A stretch of 64,000 nt of DNA from Mangrovibacterium lignilyticum. Lineage in GTDB: Bacteria; Bacteroidota; Bacteroidia; Bacteroidales; Prolixibacteraceae. This document shows, in pieces, positions 55,176 to 64,000 of the stretch (within the stretch, counting starts at the first letter, position 1; every line of letters starts with the position of its first letter). The notes beneath the pieces were generated by a model. The model was not told the origin of the DNA. It did not search any database and saw only the letters and a program-made list of their open reading frames with translations. The stretch covers positions 1,426,001-1,490,000 of the forward strand of contig NZ_WKLH01000002.1 of the NCBI RefSeq assembly GCF_010882175.1. The letters run 5' to 3'. Made by a program: the position numbers and the translations under genes.

Positions 55176-56261
55176 CTAATTCAGAAAAGGAACCTTTACA
55201 ATTTTCGCTTTCAGTAATTTGTTTCGGACACCCAGGTAAACTTCTGTTCCGATTGCTGAATATTCGGTAGCAATATATCCCATCCCAATCCCCTTATTCA
55301 ACAATGGAGACTGTGTTCCTGAGGTCACTTCACCTACTCTGTTCCCGCCTTCGTCAAACAGCTCATAGCCATGACGAGGGATACCGCGATCAATCATTTC
55401 GAAGCCTCTCAATTTTCGGCTCACGCCTTCCGTTTTTTGAACTTCAAACAAATCTTTATTGATGAATTTATTGCGTTCGTTGAATTTTGTAATCCACCCC
55501 AAACCAGCTTCGATCGGCGATGTGCTATCATCAATATCATTTCCGTACAGACAATACCCCATCTCGAGACGCAACGTATCGCGAGCACCCAATCCAATGG
55601 GCTGAATGCCAAATTCGGCACCGGCCTCAAAAATGGCCTTATAAATCGTCTCGGCATGTTCGTTATAGAAGTATAACTCATATCCCCCTGCACCGGTATA
55701 ACCGGTTGCTGAAATGATCACATCCGGAACGCCGGCAAACTCCGCTGTCGAGAACGTATAATATTTCAAATCGTCCAATTTTACAGCTGTCAACTTTTGC
55801 AGAACAGCAGTTGCATTGGGTCCCTGAATTGCCAATTGGCTAATCGCGTCGGAAGCATTTTCAAGTTCTGCTCCAAACTTGTTTTGCGAAACGACCCAGT
55901 TCCAATCTTTTTCGATATTGGCCGCATTAACAACAAGCAGATATTTTTCGGGTTCGTAATAATAAACCAACAAATCGTCGACAATACCACCTTTGCCGTT
56001 GGGGAAACATGAATATTGCGCCTGTCCGGTTTTTAAAACGCTTACATCGTTTGTGGTAATATGCTGAACCAAATCAGCAGCTTTCGGACCTTTCACCCAA
56101 AACTCGCCCATGTGCGATACATCAAAAACGCCAACATTGTTGCGTACTGCCAAATGCTCCGTTTTAATTCCGGCAAATTCAACAGGCATTTCATAGCCTG
56201 CAAATTCAACCATTTTACCTCCTGCGTCTTTGTGAATTTGGTTAAATGCTGTTCTTTTCAT
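55176..56261 (-). CDS. gcvT: Aminomethyltransferase (glycine cleavage T protein)
   Basis: A 361-residue folate enzyme that takes the aminomethyl group from the H protein, forming methylene-tetrahydrofolate and ammonia. The ATG 56261 is preferred; the frame opens two codons earlier at a TTG. Motifs: [72 protein letters not shown], and TSGTQSP near the end. No gcvH or gcvP neighbours. Confidence 0.95.
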   Translation of the reverse strand: MKRTAFNQIHKDAGGKMVEFAGYEMPVEFAGIKTEHLAVRNNVGVFDVSHMGEFWVKGPKAADLVQHITTNDVSVLKTGQAQYSCFPNGKGGIVDDLLVYYYEPEKYLLVVNAANIEKDWNWVVSQNKFGAELENASDAISQLAIQGPNATAVLQKLTAVKLDDLKYYTFSTAEFAGVPDVIISATGYTGAGGYELYFYNEHAETIYKAIFEAGAEFGIQPIGLGARDTLRLEMGYCLYGNDIDDSTSPIEAGLGWITKFNERNKFINKDLFEVQKTEGVSRKLRGFEMIDRGIPRHGYELFDEGGNRVGEVTSGTQSPLLNKGIGMGYIATEYSAIGTEVYLGVRNKLLKAKIVKVPFLN

Positions 56262-56427
56262 ATGCAATTTTTTGGGTTGGTAAATCTAGATGTTACAAAC
56301 TCACTAATTTATGAAATATATCAGTAATCGATTCACAAAGAAATTTAATTCGCAGGCCGGGAAGATGCTTTTAAATAAAAAATTTTTTACTATCATTGTT
56401 CTGCAGAATGCCAATTAACTATACGCG

Positions 56428-56796
56428 ATGAATGATCAAAAGGTGACCAGTTTAGCCTATCTGGATGAGGTGACTGGTGGTGATCCGGAAATTACAAAAG
56501 AATTCATTGAGATGTTTTTCGAACAAATCATCGAATTCAAAACCGGTCTAAGGGACTATTTTGCTGCAAAGCAATACAAAGAGTTGGGTGAGCTCGCTCA
56601 CAAAGCTAAATCGTCAGTCATGACCTTTGGGATGAATGATCTGGGGATTCATTTGAAACAGCTGCAGCTAAAAACGCAGAAGCTGGAAGAAATTGAAACT
56701 TACGAAGATCATATCGTCGAGTTCGAGACCTTAATTGATCAGGCACAAATCGAATTGACCAACATTTTAAACGAAATAGAAAAAGAGACATCTTAG
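56428..56796 (+). CDS. Stand-alone HPt (histidine phosphotransfer) protein
   Basis: A 122-residue helical protein with the phosphotransfer site ELAHKAKSSVMTFGM (His at about residue 55), as in HPt domains of phosphorelays. It lacks kinase or receiver domains, and no histidine kinase or response regulator is nearby, so it must work with partners elsewhere in the genome. Confidence 0.82.
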   Translation: MNDQKVTSLAYLDEVTGGDPEITKEFIEMFFEQIIEFKTGLRDYFAAKQYKELGELAHKAKSSVMTFGMNDLGIHLKQLQLKTQKLEEIETYEDHIVEFETLIDQAQIELTNILNEIEKETS

Positions 56797-56811
56797 ATGT
56801 CTCTTTCTTTT
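56782..56811 (+). terminator. Terminator overlapping the HPt stop codon
   Basis: Arms AAAGAGACATCT (56782-56793) and AGATGTCTCTTT (56795-56806) surround the TAG stop, followed by further T's. The last codons of the gene are part of the hairpin. Confidence 0.75.
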
Positions 56812-56878
56812 TTGCAAATCATTCTGCTCTTTTATCATTGTCCCAGCCCCTGCGTTAATTAACGACTACGATGCATCT

Positions 56879-59467
56879 TTACAGGGCTTTAAAAGTTAAG
56901 TCGTCGCCTTCCAAGTCAATTAAAATGGACTGATCTGTTGTAATCTTTCCGGTCAAAATTTCTTTCGACAATTCATTTAATACATACTTCTGCAATAACC
57001 GATTCACAGGTCGCGCTCCAAACTGCGGATCGTAACCAACAGTTGCCAGCCACTGCACTGCAGCATCAGAAATGCTGATATGAATATTTTGATTGCCTAA
57101 TCGCTTTGTGATGCGGCTAAATTGAATCCGGACAATTCCTTTCATATCTTCTCGTCCAAGCGGAGTAAACATGATCGTTTCATCAATCCGGTTCAAAAAC
57201 TCAGGCCGAATTGTTTTACGCAACAAATTAAGCACCGCTGATCGCGTTTGCTCAAATACTTCATCCCGGTTGCGATCATTCAGCCGTTCGAAACCTTCCT
57301 GAATCAAATGCGATCCCAGGTTTGAAGTCATGATAATGATGGTATTCTTAAAATTGACCAGCCGCCCCTTATTGTCTGTCAAACGGCCATCATCCAACAC
57401 CTGCAGTAACACGTTAAATATATCCGGGTGTGCTTTTTCAATTTCATCGAACAAGACAACCGAATACGGTTTTCGACGCACCGCTTCACTTAATTGTCCG
57501 CCTTCATCGTATCCTACATACCCCGGAGGCGAACCAATCAGCCGGGTTACCGAGAATTTTTCCTGGTATTCCGACATATCAATGCGGGTCATCATATTTT
57601 CATCGTCAAACAAGTATTCTGCCAAAGCTTTCGCCAACTCGGTTTTTCCCACACCCGTTGTTCCCAGAAAAATAAAGGAGCCAATAGGTCTTTTTTCATC
57701 CTGCAAACCGGCACGGCTCCGACGAACTGCATCAGCTACTGCCTGAATTGCTTCATCTTGCCCAACGACTCTTTTATGGAGTTCCTCTTCCAGGTGAAGC
57801 AATTTGTCGCGTTCGCTTTTCAACATTTTACTCACCGGTATTCCGGTCCATCGAGCAACAACGTCTGCAATATCTTCCGAGTCAACTTCCTCCTTTATTA
57901 GCGAGTCGCCCTGAATTTCCCGCAATTCCTTTTGTAAACGCTCAATTGCCGCTTCGGCCTCCTTCATCTTACCGTAGCGGATTTCAGCAACTTTCCCGTA
58001 ATCGCCGGAACGTTCGGCCTGCTCGGCTTCGAACTTCAAACTTTCGATGTTCGTTTTATTCTGCTGAATTCCGTCAATCACCGACTTTTCCATTTCCCAC
58101 TGAGCACGGTATCGGAATTGATCTTCTTTCAGGTTGGCAATCTCTTCATTCAACGATCCCAATTTAGTCTCGTCCTTCTCCCGTTTAATCGCTTCACGCT
58201 CAATCTCCAGCTGCTTGATTTTGCGTTCAATCTCATCCAGTTCCTCGGGAACCGAGTCCATTTCCAAACGTAGCTTTGCAGCAGCCTCATCCATCAGGTC
58301 AATGGCCTTATCCGGTAGAAACCGATCGGAAATGTAACGTTGCGACAATTCAACAGCTGCAATAATCGCATTATCCTTTATCCGCACTTTATGGTGTGAC
58401 TCGTAGCGTTCTTTTAGTCCTCTCAAAATTGAAATGGCACTCAATGTATCGGGTTCATTCACCATGACAACTTGGAAACGGCGTTCAAGTGCTTTATCCT
58501 TTTCAAAATATTTTTGGTATTCATCCAACGTGGTTGCACCAATAGCACGCAATTCTCCACGAGCTAAAGCAGGTTTCAATATATTGGCTGCATCCATTGC
58601 TCCTTCGCTCTTTCCTGCTCCAACCAGCGTATGAATCTCGTCAATAAAGAGAATCACTTCTCCATCTGACTTAATTACTTCATTGACGACTGCTTTCAGG
58701 CGTTCCTCGAACTCACCTTTATACTTAGCGCCGGCAATTAATGCTCCCATGTCCAGCGAAAAAAGCTGCTTCGATTTCAGATTTTCAGGTACATCACCCC
58801 GAACAATCCGATGGGCCAAACCTTCGGCAATAGCCGTTTTACCGGTTCCGGGTTCTCCGATCAAAACCGGATTATTTTTCGTCCTGCGGGACAAAATCTG
58901 CAATATGCGGCGGATTTCATCATCACGACCAATAACCGGATCTAGTTTGCCACTGCGCGCACGTTCATTCAAATTAATGGCAAAACGGCTCAACGAATTA
59001 AATTGATCTTCGGCAGTTTGACTTTCAACCTTAGCCCCTTTGCGCAATTCTTGTATCGCTGCATCCAACTCTTTTCTATTGATCCCGCTATCTTTCATTA
59101 AGCTGGCAATCGTATCGCCACCATCCATCAAGCCTAATAGAATATGTTCAACCGAAACGAATTGGTCGCCCATCTTTCTTGAATAATCCAGCGACTTTTG
59201 CAACACTTTATTGGTAGGCGAAGACAAATATTGTTCTCCCCCACTTACCTTGGGATAGGCTTCAACGATACGATCTAAAGTTTGCTGAAAAACCGAGACG
59301 TTAACACCCAGTTTCTTCAATAAAAAACCAGTCACATTCTCTGCTGCATGTAATAACCCTTTTAAAATATGCCCTGTTTCGACAGCCTGCTGATGGTTGG
59401 CCTGAGCAACCTCGAAAGCATGCTGCAACGCTTCCTGCGACTTAATTGTAAAATTATTAAAATTCAT
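56879..59467 (-). CDS. clpB: ATP-dependent disaggregase ClpB
   Basis: An 862-residue AAA+ chaperone that dissolves protein aggregates with DnaK after heat stress. N domain ([17 protein letters not shown]); first ATPase with [15 protein letters not shown] near residue 208; long middle coiled domain (about 405-525); second ATPase with [15 protein letters not shown] near 610. The ATG at 59467 is preferred to that at 59470 because of its spacing from GGAG. A 19-bp inverted repeat lies about 110 bp upstream and may be its control site. Confidence 0.96.
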   Translation of the reverse strand: MNFNNFTIKSQEALQHAFEVAQANHQQAVETGHILKGLLHAAENVTGFLLKKLGVNVSVFQQTLDRIVEAYPKVSGGEQYLSSPTNKVLQKSLDYSRKMGDQFVSVEHILLGLMDGGDTIASLMKDSGINRKELDAAIQELRKGAKVESQTAEDQFNSLSRFAINLNERARSGKLDPVIGRDDEIRRILQILSRRTKNNPVLIGEPGTGKTAIAEGLAHRIVRGDVPENLKSKQLFSLDMGALIAGAKYKGEFEERLKAVVNEVIKSDGEVILFIDEIHTLVGAGKSEGAMDAANILKPALARGELRAIGATTLDEYQKYFEKDKALERRFQVVMVNEPDTLSAISILRGLKERYESHHKVRIKDNAIIAAVELSQRYISDRFLPDKAIDLMDEAAAKLRLEMDSVPEELDEIERKIKQLEIEREAIKREKDETKLGSLNEEIANLKEDQFRYRAQWEMEKSVIDGIQQNKTNIESLKFEAEQAERSGDYGKVAEIRYGKMKEAEAAIERLQKELREIQGDSLIKEEVDSEDIADVVARWTGIPVSKMLKSERDKLLHLEEELHKRVVGQDEAIQAVADAVRRSRAGLQDEKRPIGSFIFLGTTGVGKTELAKALAEYLFDDENMMTRIDMSEYQEKFSVTRLIGSPPGYVGYDEGGQLSEAVRRKPYSVVLFDEIEKAHPDIFNVLLQVLDDGRLTDNKGRLVNFKNTIIIMTSNLGSHLIQEGFERLNDRNRDEVFEQTRSAVLNLLRKTIRPEFLNRIDETIMFTPLGREDMKGIVRIQFSRITKRLGNQNIHISISDAAVQWLATVGYDPQFGARPVNRLLQKYVLNELSKEILTGKITTDQSILIDLEGDDLTFKAL

Positions 59468-59576
59468 CATTTTCTCCTTTCTTCTGTAAAATCAAACTGA
59501 TCAGATTTCTTTATACCATTAAATCTCACTGGATCACTAAGTCAAAAGAAAAGCCAAATGAGAAAATAAAGTTATG

Positions 59577-59595
59577 ATAAGACAAATTGTCTTAT
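59577..59595. promoter_or_regulatory. Perfect inverted repeat upstream of clpB
   Basis: ATAAGACAA-A-TTGTCTTAT has two perfect 9-bp arms around one base. The one-base centre argues for a dimeric protein-binding site rather than a hairpin. It is not CIRCE (TTAGCACTC-N9-GAGTGCTAA). It could be the clpB operator; a -7 box between it and the gene was not found. Confidence 0.45.
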
Positions 59596-59664
59596 TTGAA
59601 GAGGAAGATCCTGAAATATAGTCGGAAAACAGCAAACGACCAGCGAACTTTTGTCAGCTATGAG

Positions 59665-59752
59665 CCTAAAAAAAAAGGATGGCTCTCCATCCTTTTCTAA
59701 CTTTAACCAAACCTATCTCTATGAAAAAAAACTAATTATTCTGCTTATTATC
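59665..59752 (-). ncRNA. Predicted small RNA, copy 1
   Basis: Promoter -7 box TATCTTTG at 59758-59765 (minus). RNA of about 85 nt, ending at a perfect 10-bp terminator (59673-59682 with 59687-59696, loop CTCT) and a T-run. The sequence opposite ATG carries two extra A's, and the plus-strand mini-frame stops after four codons. The antisense leader region reads CTAACTTTAACC, one T longer than in the other copies. Start and end are estimates; expression is not proven. Confidence 0.65.
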
Positions 59753-59875
59753 TGATACAAAGATACGGGCACTTTCGGTTAACAGATGACAAGCAACGTT
59801 AACAAAAGTTATTCATGAAATACAAGATCGAATGATAAAGAACCGGAGAGTGAGTAGAAGCTTTTTCATAGGGCA

Positions 59876-59965
59876 CAAAAAAAAAAGGATGGTGATCCAT
59901 CCTTTTCTAACTTAACCAAACCTATCTCTATGAAAAAATTATGCTTATTACTTTGCTTCAACGTC
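59876..59965 (-). ncRNA. Predicted small RNA, copy 2
   Basis: Promoter -7 box TATCTTTG at 59971-59978. Terminator stem 59883-59892 with 59897-59906, loop TGAT, then a T-run of at least 9 on the minus strand. Antisense of the RNA reads as MKKLCLLLCFNV then stop, like the start of a bacterial signal peptide. The conserved target-like segment is CCAAACCTATCTCTATGAAA. Confidence 0.7.
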
Positions 59966-60086
59966 TGACACAAAGATACAGCAGCTTTCAGTTAACAGAT
60001 GACAAGCAACGTTAATAAAAGTTATTTGTGAACTAACAGGTCGACTGATTGGTATCCGAGGTCTGAATGAGGGCTTTTCAATAGGG

Positions 60087-60175
60087 CACAAAAAAAGGAT
60101 GGTGATCCATCCTTTTCTAACTTAACCAAACTTATCTCTATGAAAAAATCTTACTTACTACTTTGCCTTAATGTC
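60087..60175 (-). ncRNA. Predicted small RNA, copy 3
   Basis: Promoter -7 box TATCTTTG at 60181-60188. Terminator stem 60093-60102 with 60107-60116. It differs from copy 2 in the target-like segment (AAACTTATCTCTATG, one C to T change) and its antisense frame reads MKKSYLLLCLNV. These changes may shift its targets. Confidence 0.7.
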
Positions 60176-60296
60176 TGATACAAAGATACGGTCACTTTCG
60201 GTTAACAGATGACAAGCAACGTTAACAAAAGTTATTTGTGAACTACCAGGTTGACTGATTGGTATCTGGGGGATGAATGAGAACTTTTCCATAGGG

Positions 60297-60387
60297 CACA
60301 AAAAAAAGGATGGTGATCCATCCTTTTTCTAACTTAACCAAACCTATCTCTATGAAAAAATTATGCTTATTACTTTGCTTTAATGTC
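60297..60387 (-). ncRNA. Predicted small RNA, copy 4 (weakened promoter)
   Basis: Terminator stem 60304-60313 with 60318-60327. The body is identical to copy 2 in its conserved part (antisense frame MKKLCLLLCFNV). The -7 box is TATCTTCG (60393-60400), with one change at an otherwise invariant T, so this copy may be weak or silent. Confidence 0.6.
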
Positions 60388-60581
60388 TGATACGAAGATA
60401 CGGAAGCTTTCAGTTAACAGATGACAAGCAACGTTAACAAAAGTTAATAACCTGACTTCAACCGAAATAAGCCTGCCACACACCTGGGGGAAACTTGGAA
60501 CGTCAGTATTGATCTGAACATCCTCTTAACCGATGAGATTCCAGATCATAATTCGATCGGATTTTCAAGCTGCGGTCACTA

Positions 60582-60668
60582 ATAAAAAAAGAAGGATGCT
60601 GCTCACCCTTCTTTCAAATTAATCCTACATCTTATGAAAAAATAACTCTTACTTGTGTCTCTTATTAC
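60582..60668 (-). ncRNA. Predicted small RNA, copy 5 (divergent seed)
   Basis: The -7 box TATATTTG (60674-60681) is intact. The terminator has a different stem, AAAGAAGG (60588-60595) with CCTTCTTT (60607-60614). The target-like segment reads AATTAATCCTACATCTTATG, which is not that of copies 1-4, while ATGAAAAAA and the promoter parts are kept. It is 284 bp from copy 4. It likely has a separate target. Confidence 0.6.
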
Positions 60669-60852
60669 TGATACAAATATACCGCAGCTTACTGTTAATA
60701 AGCACCAAGCAAGGTTAACAAAGCTTAAATATCAGATTCAATTACAAATCCGTGTGGCTTACGATAACACAACTTCGTTACCGGCGATCGAATAACATAT
60801 TTCAGGAAAACAGTTCTGGGAAGAATAAACAACGATAAGCTGACAATCTTTT

Positions 60853-60864
60853 CTTGTTAACAAG
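60853..60864. promoter_or_regulatory. Palindrome CTTGTTAACAAG upstream of ppdK
   Basis: A perfect 12-bp palindrome containing GTTAAC, the motif repeated twice in each small-RNA promoter, about 250 bp upstream of ppdK. The rest of 60730-61109 is AT-rich; a weak -7-like TAACTTTA is near 61067. Whether the palindrome belongs to ppdK or to the array is unclear. Confidence 0.3.
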
Positions 60865-61109
60865 GAACAATCCCCGGGAATAGAAACCTGCTTACGATTT
60901 TCAACATACCAACCGAAAAGTAAAGATATAAAAAGGTTCTCAAGTTGTAAACATATTAAAAAACATATATTATAACCACTTCAAAATCAATAGCTGTAAA
61001 ACACCTTTTGAGTGGTCGCTGATCCTTCAAATTTTAAAAAATTACGGTTACATTAGTGACTCAAAAAAATAACTTTACTTAATAATCCAATCAACCAAAA
61101 ACTAAAATT

Positions 61110-63818
<2,709 letters not shown>

Positions 63819-63841
63819 TTGATATTTTAATAGTAAATTTC

Positions 63842-63877
63842 AAAAGCCGCTCCGGATTTCCGAAGCGGCTTTTCTTA
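63842..63877 (+). terminator. Terminator of ppdK
   Basis: Stem AAAAGCCGCT (63842-63851) with AGCGGCTTTT (63864-63873), followed by T-rich bases. Convergent gene on the right may share it. Confidence 0.8.
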
Positions 63878-63925
63878 TGCAAAATATTTTTACCGTGTAA
63901 TGAAAGATAAAATTAGCAATGCGCT

Positions 63926-64000
63926 TTAAACCAATTTTGCTTCCATTGTAATTTCTATCGCAGCGAGTGCCTGTGAAACCGGGCATCCTGCTTTTGCTCC
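63926..64000 (-). CDS. C-terminal end of an OsmC-like protein (partial)
   Basis: Reading leftwards from the window edge, 24 residues (GAKAGCPVSQALAAIEITMEAKLV) are followed by a stop at 63926-63928. The piece matches the end of OsmC-type peroxide-related proteins (conserved Cys in 'CPVS-AL', then a final beta strand). The rest of the gene lies beyond the window, so this call is limited. Confidence 0.6.
   Translation of the reverse strand, partial: GAKAGCPVSQALAAIEITMEAKLV

Larger units (their letters stand above)
59660..60725 (-). repeat. Five tandem units each encoding a predicted small RNA
   Basis: Units start (hairpin left arm) at 59673, 59883, 60093, 60304 and about 60588; the first steps are 210, 210 and 211 bp. 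In plus orientation each unit contains the hairpin AAAAGGATGG-4nt-CCATCCTTTT, the conserved TTAACCAAACCTATCTCT, ATGAAAAAA, a short frame, CAAAGATA, and GTTAACAGATGACAAGCAACGTTAA. The parts inside the predicted RNA and promoter are much better conserved than the linkers, pointing to selection on the RNA rather than recent duplication alone. No protein gene lies between 59468 and 61109. Confidence 0.8.

Noticed and set aside
57330-58337. Several long plus-strand frames opposite clpB
   Set aside because: All lie within the clpB coding region and have no recognisable content.
59577-59595. Inverted repeat as a transcription terminator
   Set aside because: One-base loop and no T-run; arms would fold poorly as RNA, so a protein-binding site is more likely.
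59660-60725. Array as insertion-sequence or MITE remnants
   Set aside because: Units lack terminal inverted repeats and target-site duplications and keep promoter and terminator signals; tandem duplication fits better.

Overview
The window comes from a member of the Bacteroidota, most likely a marine or sediment Marinilabiliales/Prolixibacteraceae-type organism (inference). Supporting signs are a type IX secretion (T9SS) cargo with a gliding-type C-terminal domain, a PorP/SprF protein, a fused CcsBA cytochrome assembly protein, paired M16 peptidases, DUF1599/BT_3928-type and DUF5777 genes, and many promoters with the Bacteroidota -7 box TAnnTTTG. No rRNA, tRNA, CRISPR array, insertion sequence or prophage was seen.

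Layout. 1-210 holds a degenerate array of ACAGG motifs spaced 20-21 bp. 0.3-4.0 kb: a lipoprotein beta-propeller, an AIG2-like cyclotransferase and a sialate O-acetylesterase. 4.4-12.6 kb: a DoxX/thioredoxin-like protein and DUF1599, divergent from folP-cdaA-mscS, then a nitronate-monooxygenase-like enzyme and two M16 peptidases. 12.7-14.5 kb: an OmpA-family porin. 14.5-28.1 kb: a ten-gene, leftward electron-transfer locus with 44 predicted covalent haem sites. It comprises CcsBA, a tetrahaem protein, a NapC/NirT-like quinol dehydrogenase, a 19-haem protein fused to cytochrome b, a separate cytochrome b, a membrane-anchored heptahaem protein, a DUF5777 beta-barrel, a monohaem and a collagen-like hexahaem lipoprotein, and a Cys-rich Crp/Fnr regulator next to a perfect FNR-like palindrome. 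28.3-30.6 kb: an SPFH/Arc/zinc-ribbon operon and an ECF-like sigma factor. 30.7-39.1 kb: uvrA, a large uncharacterised protein, a BamA-like barrel, a MATE exporter and a HEAT-repeat protein. 39.2-43.4 kb: PorP/SprF facing a large T9SS lectin/PKD protein. 43.4-59.5 kb: mostly housekeeping genes (dihydroorotate-dehydrogenase-like, YggS, TPR, GFA, pabB/pabC, serC-serA-DUF1015, comB, gcvT, an HPt protein, clpB). 61.1-63.8 kb: ppdK, and the tail of an OsmC-like gene at the right edge.

The most striking region is the 1.6 kb without protein genes between clpB and ppdK (59.5-61.1 kb). It carries five tandem units, the first four exactly 210-211 bp apart. On the minus strand each has a -7 box (one is mutated), about 85 transcribed bases and a strong intrinsic terminator. 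The transcribed part is antisense to a sequence that looks like a translation start region (a pyrimidine-rich leader, then ATG AAA AAA and a signal-peptide-like reading frame). I read it as an array of paralogous trans-acting small RNAs aimed at the start sites of SusC/TonB-dependent-receptor or similar outer-membrane mRNAs. A comparable paralogous sRNA family (FopS) has been described in Bacteroides thetaiotaomicron, to my recollection. The tandem layout, the built-in mimic of a coding start and a fifth copy with a different seed make this the best candidate for an undescribed system here.

The cytochrome locus is the second main story: it looks like a complete quinol-to-periplasm/outer-membrane electron conduit with its own assembly protein and redox-type regulator.
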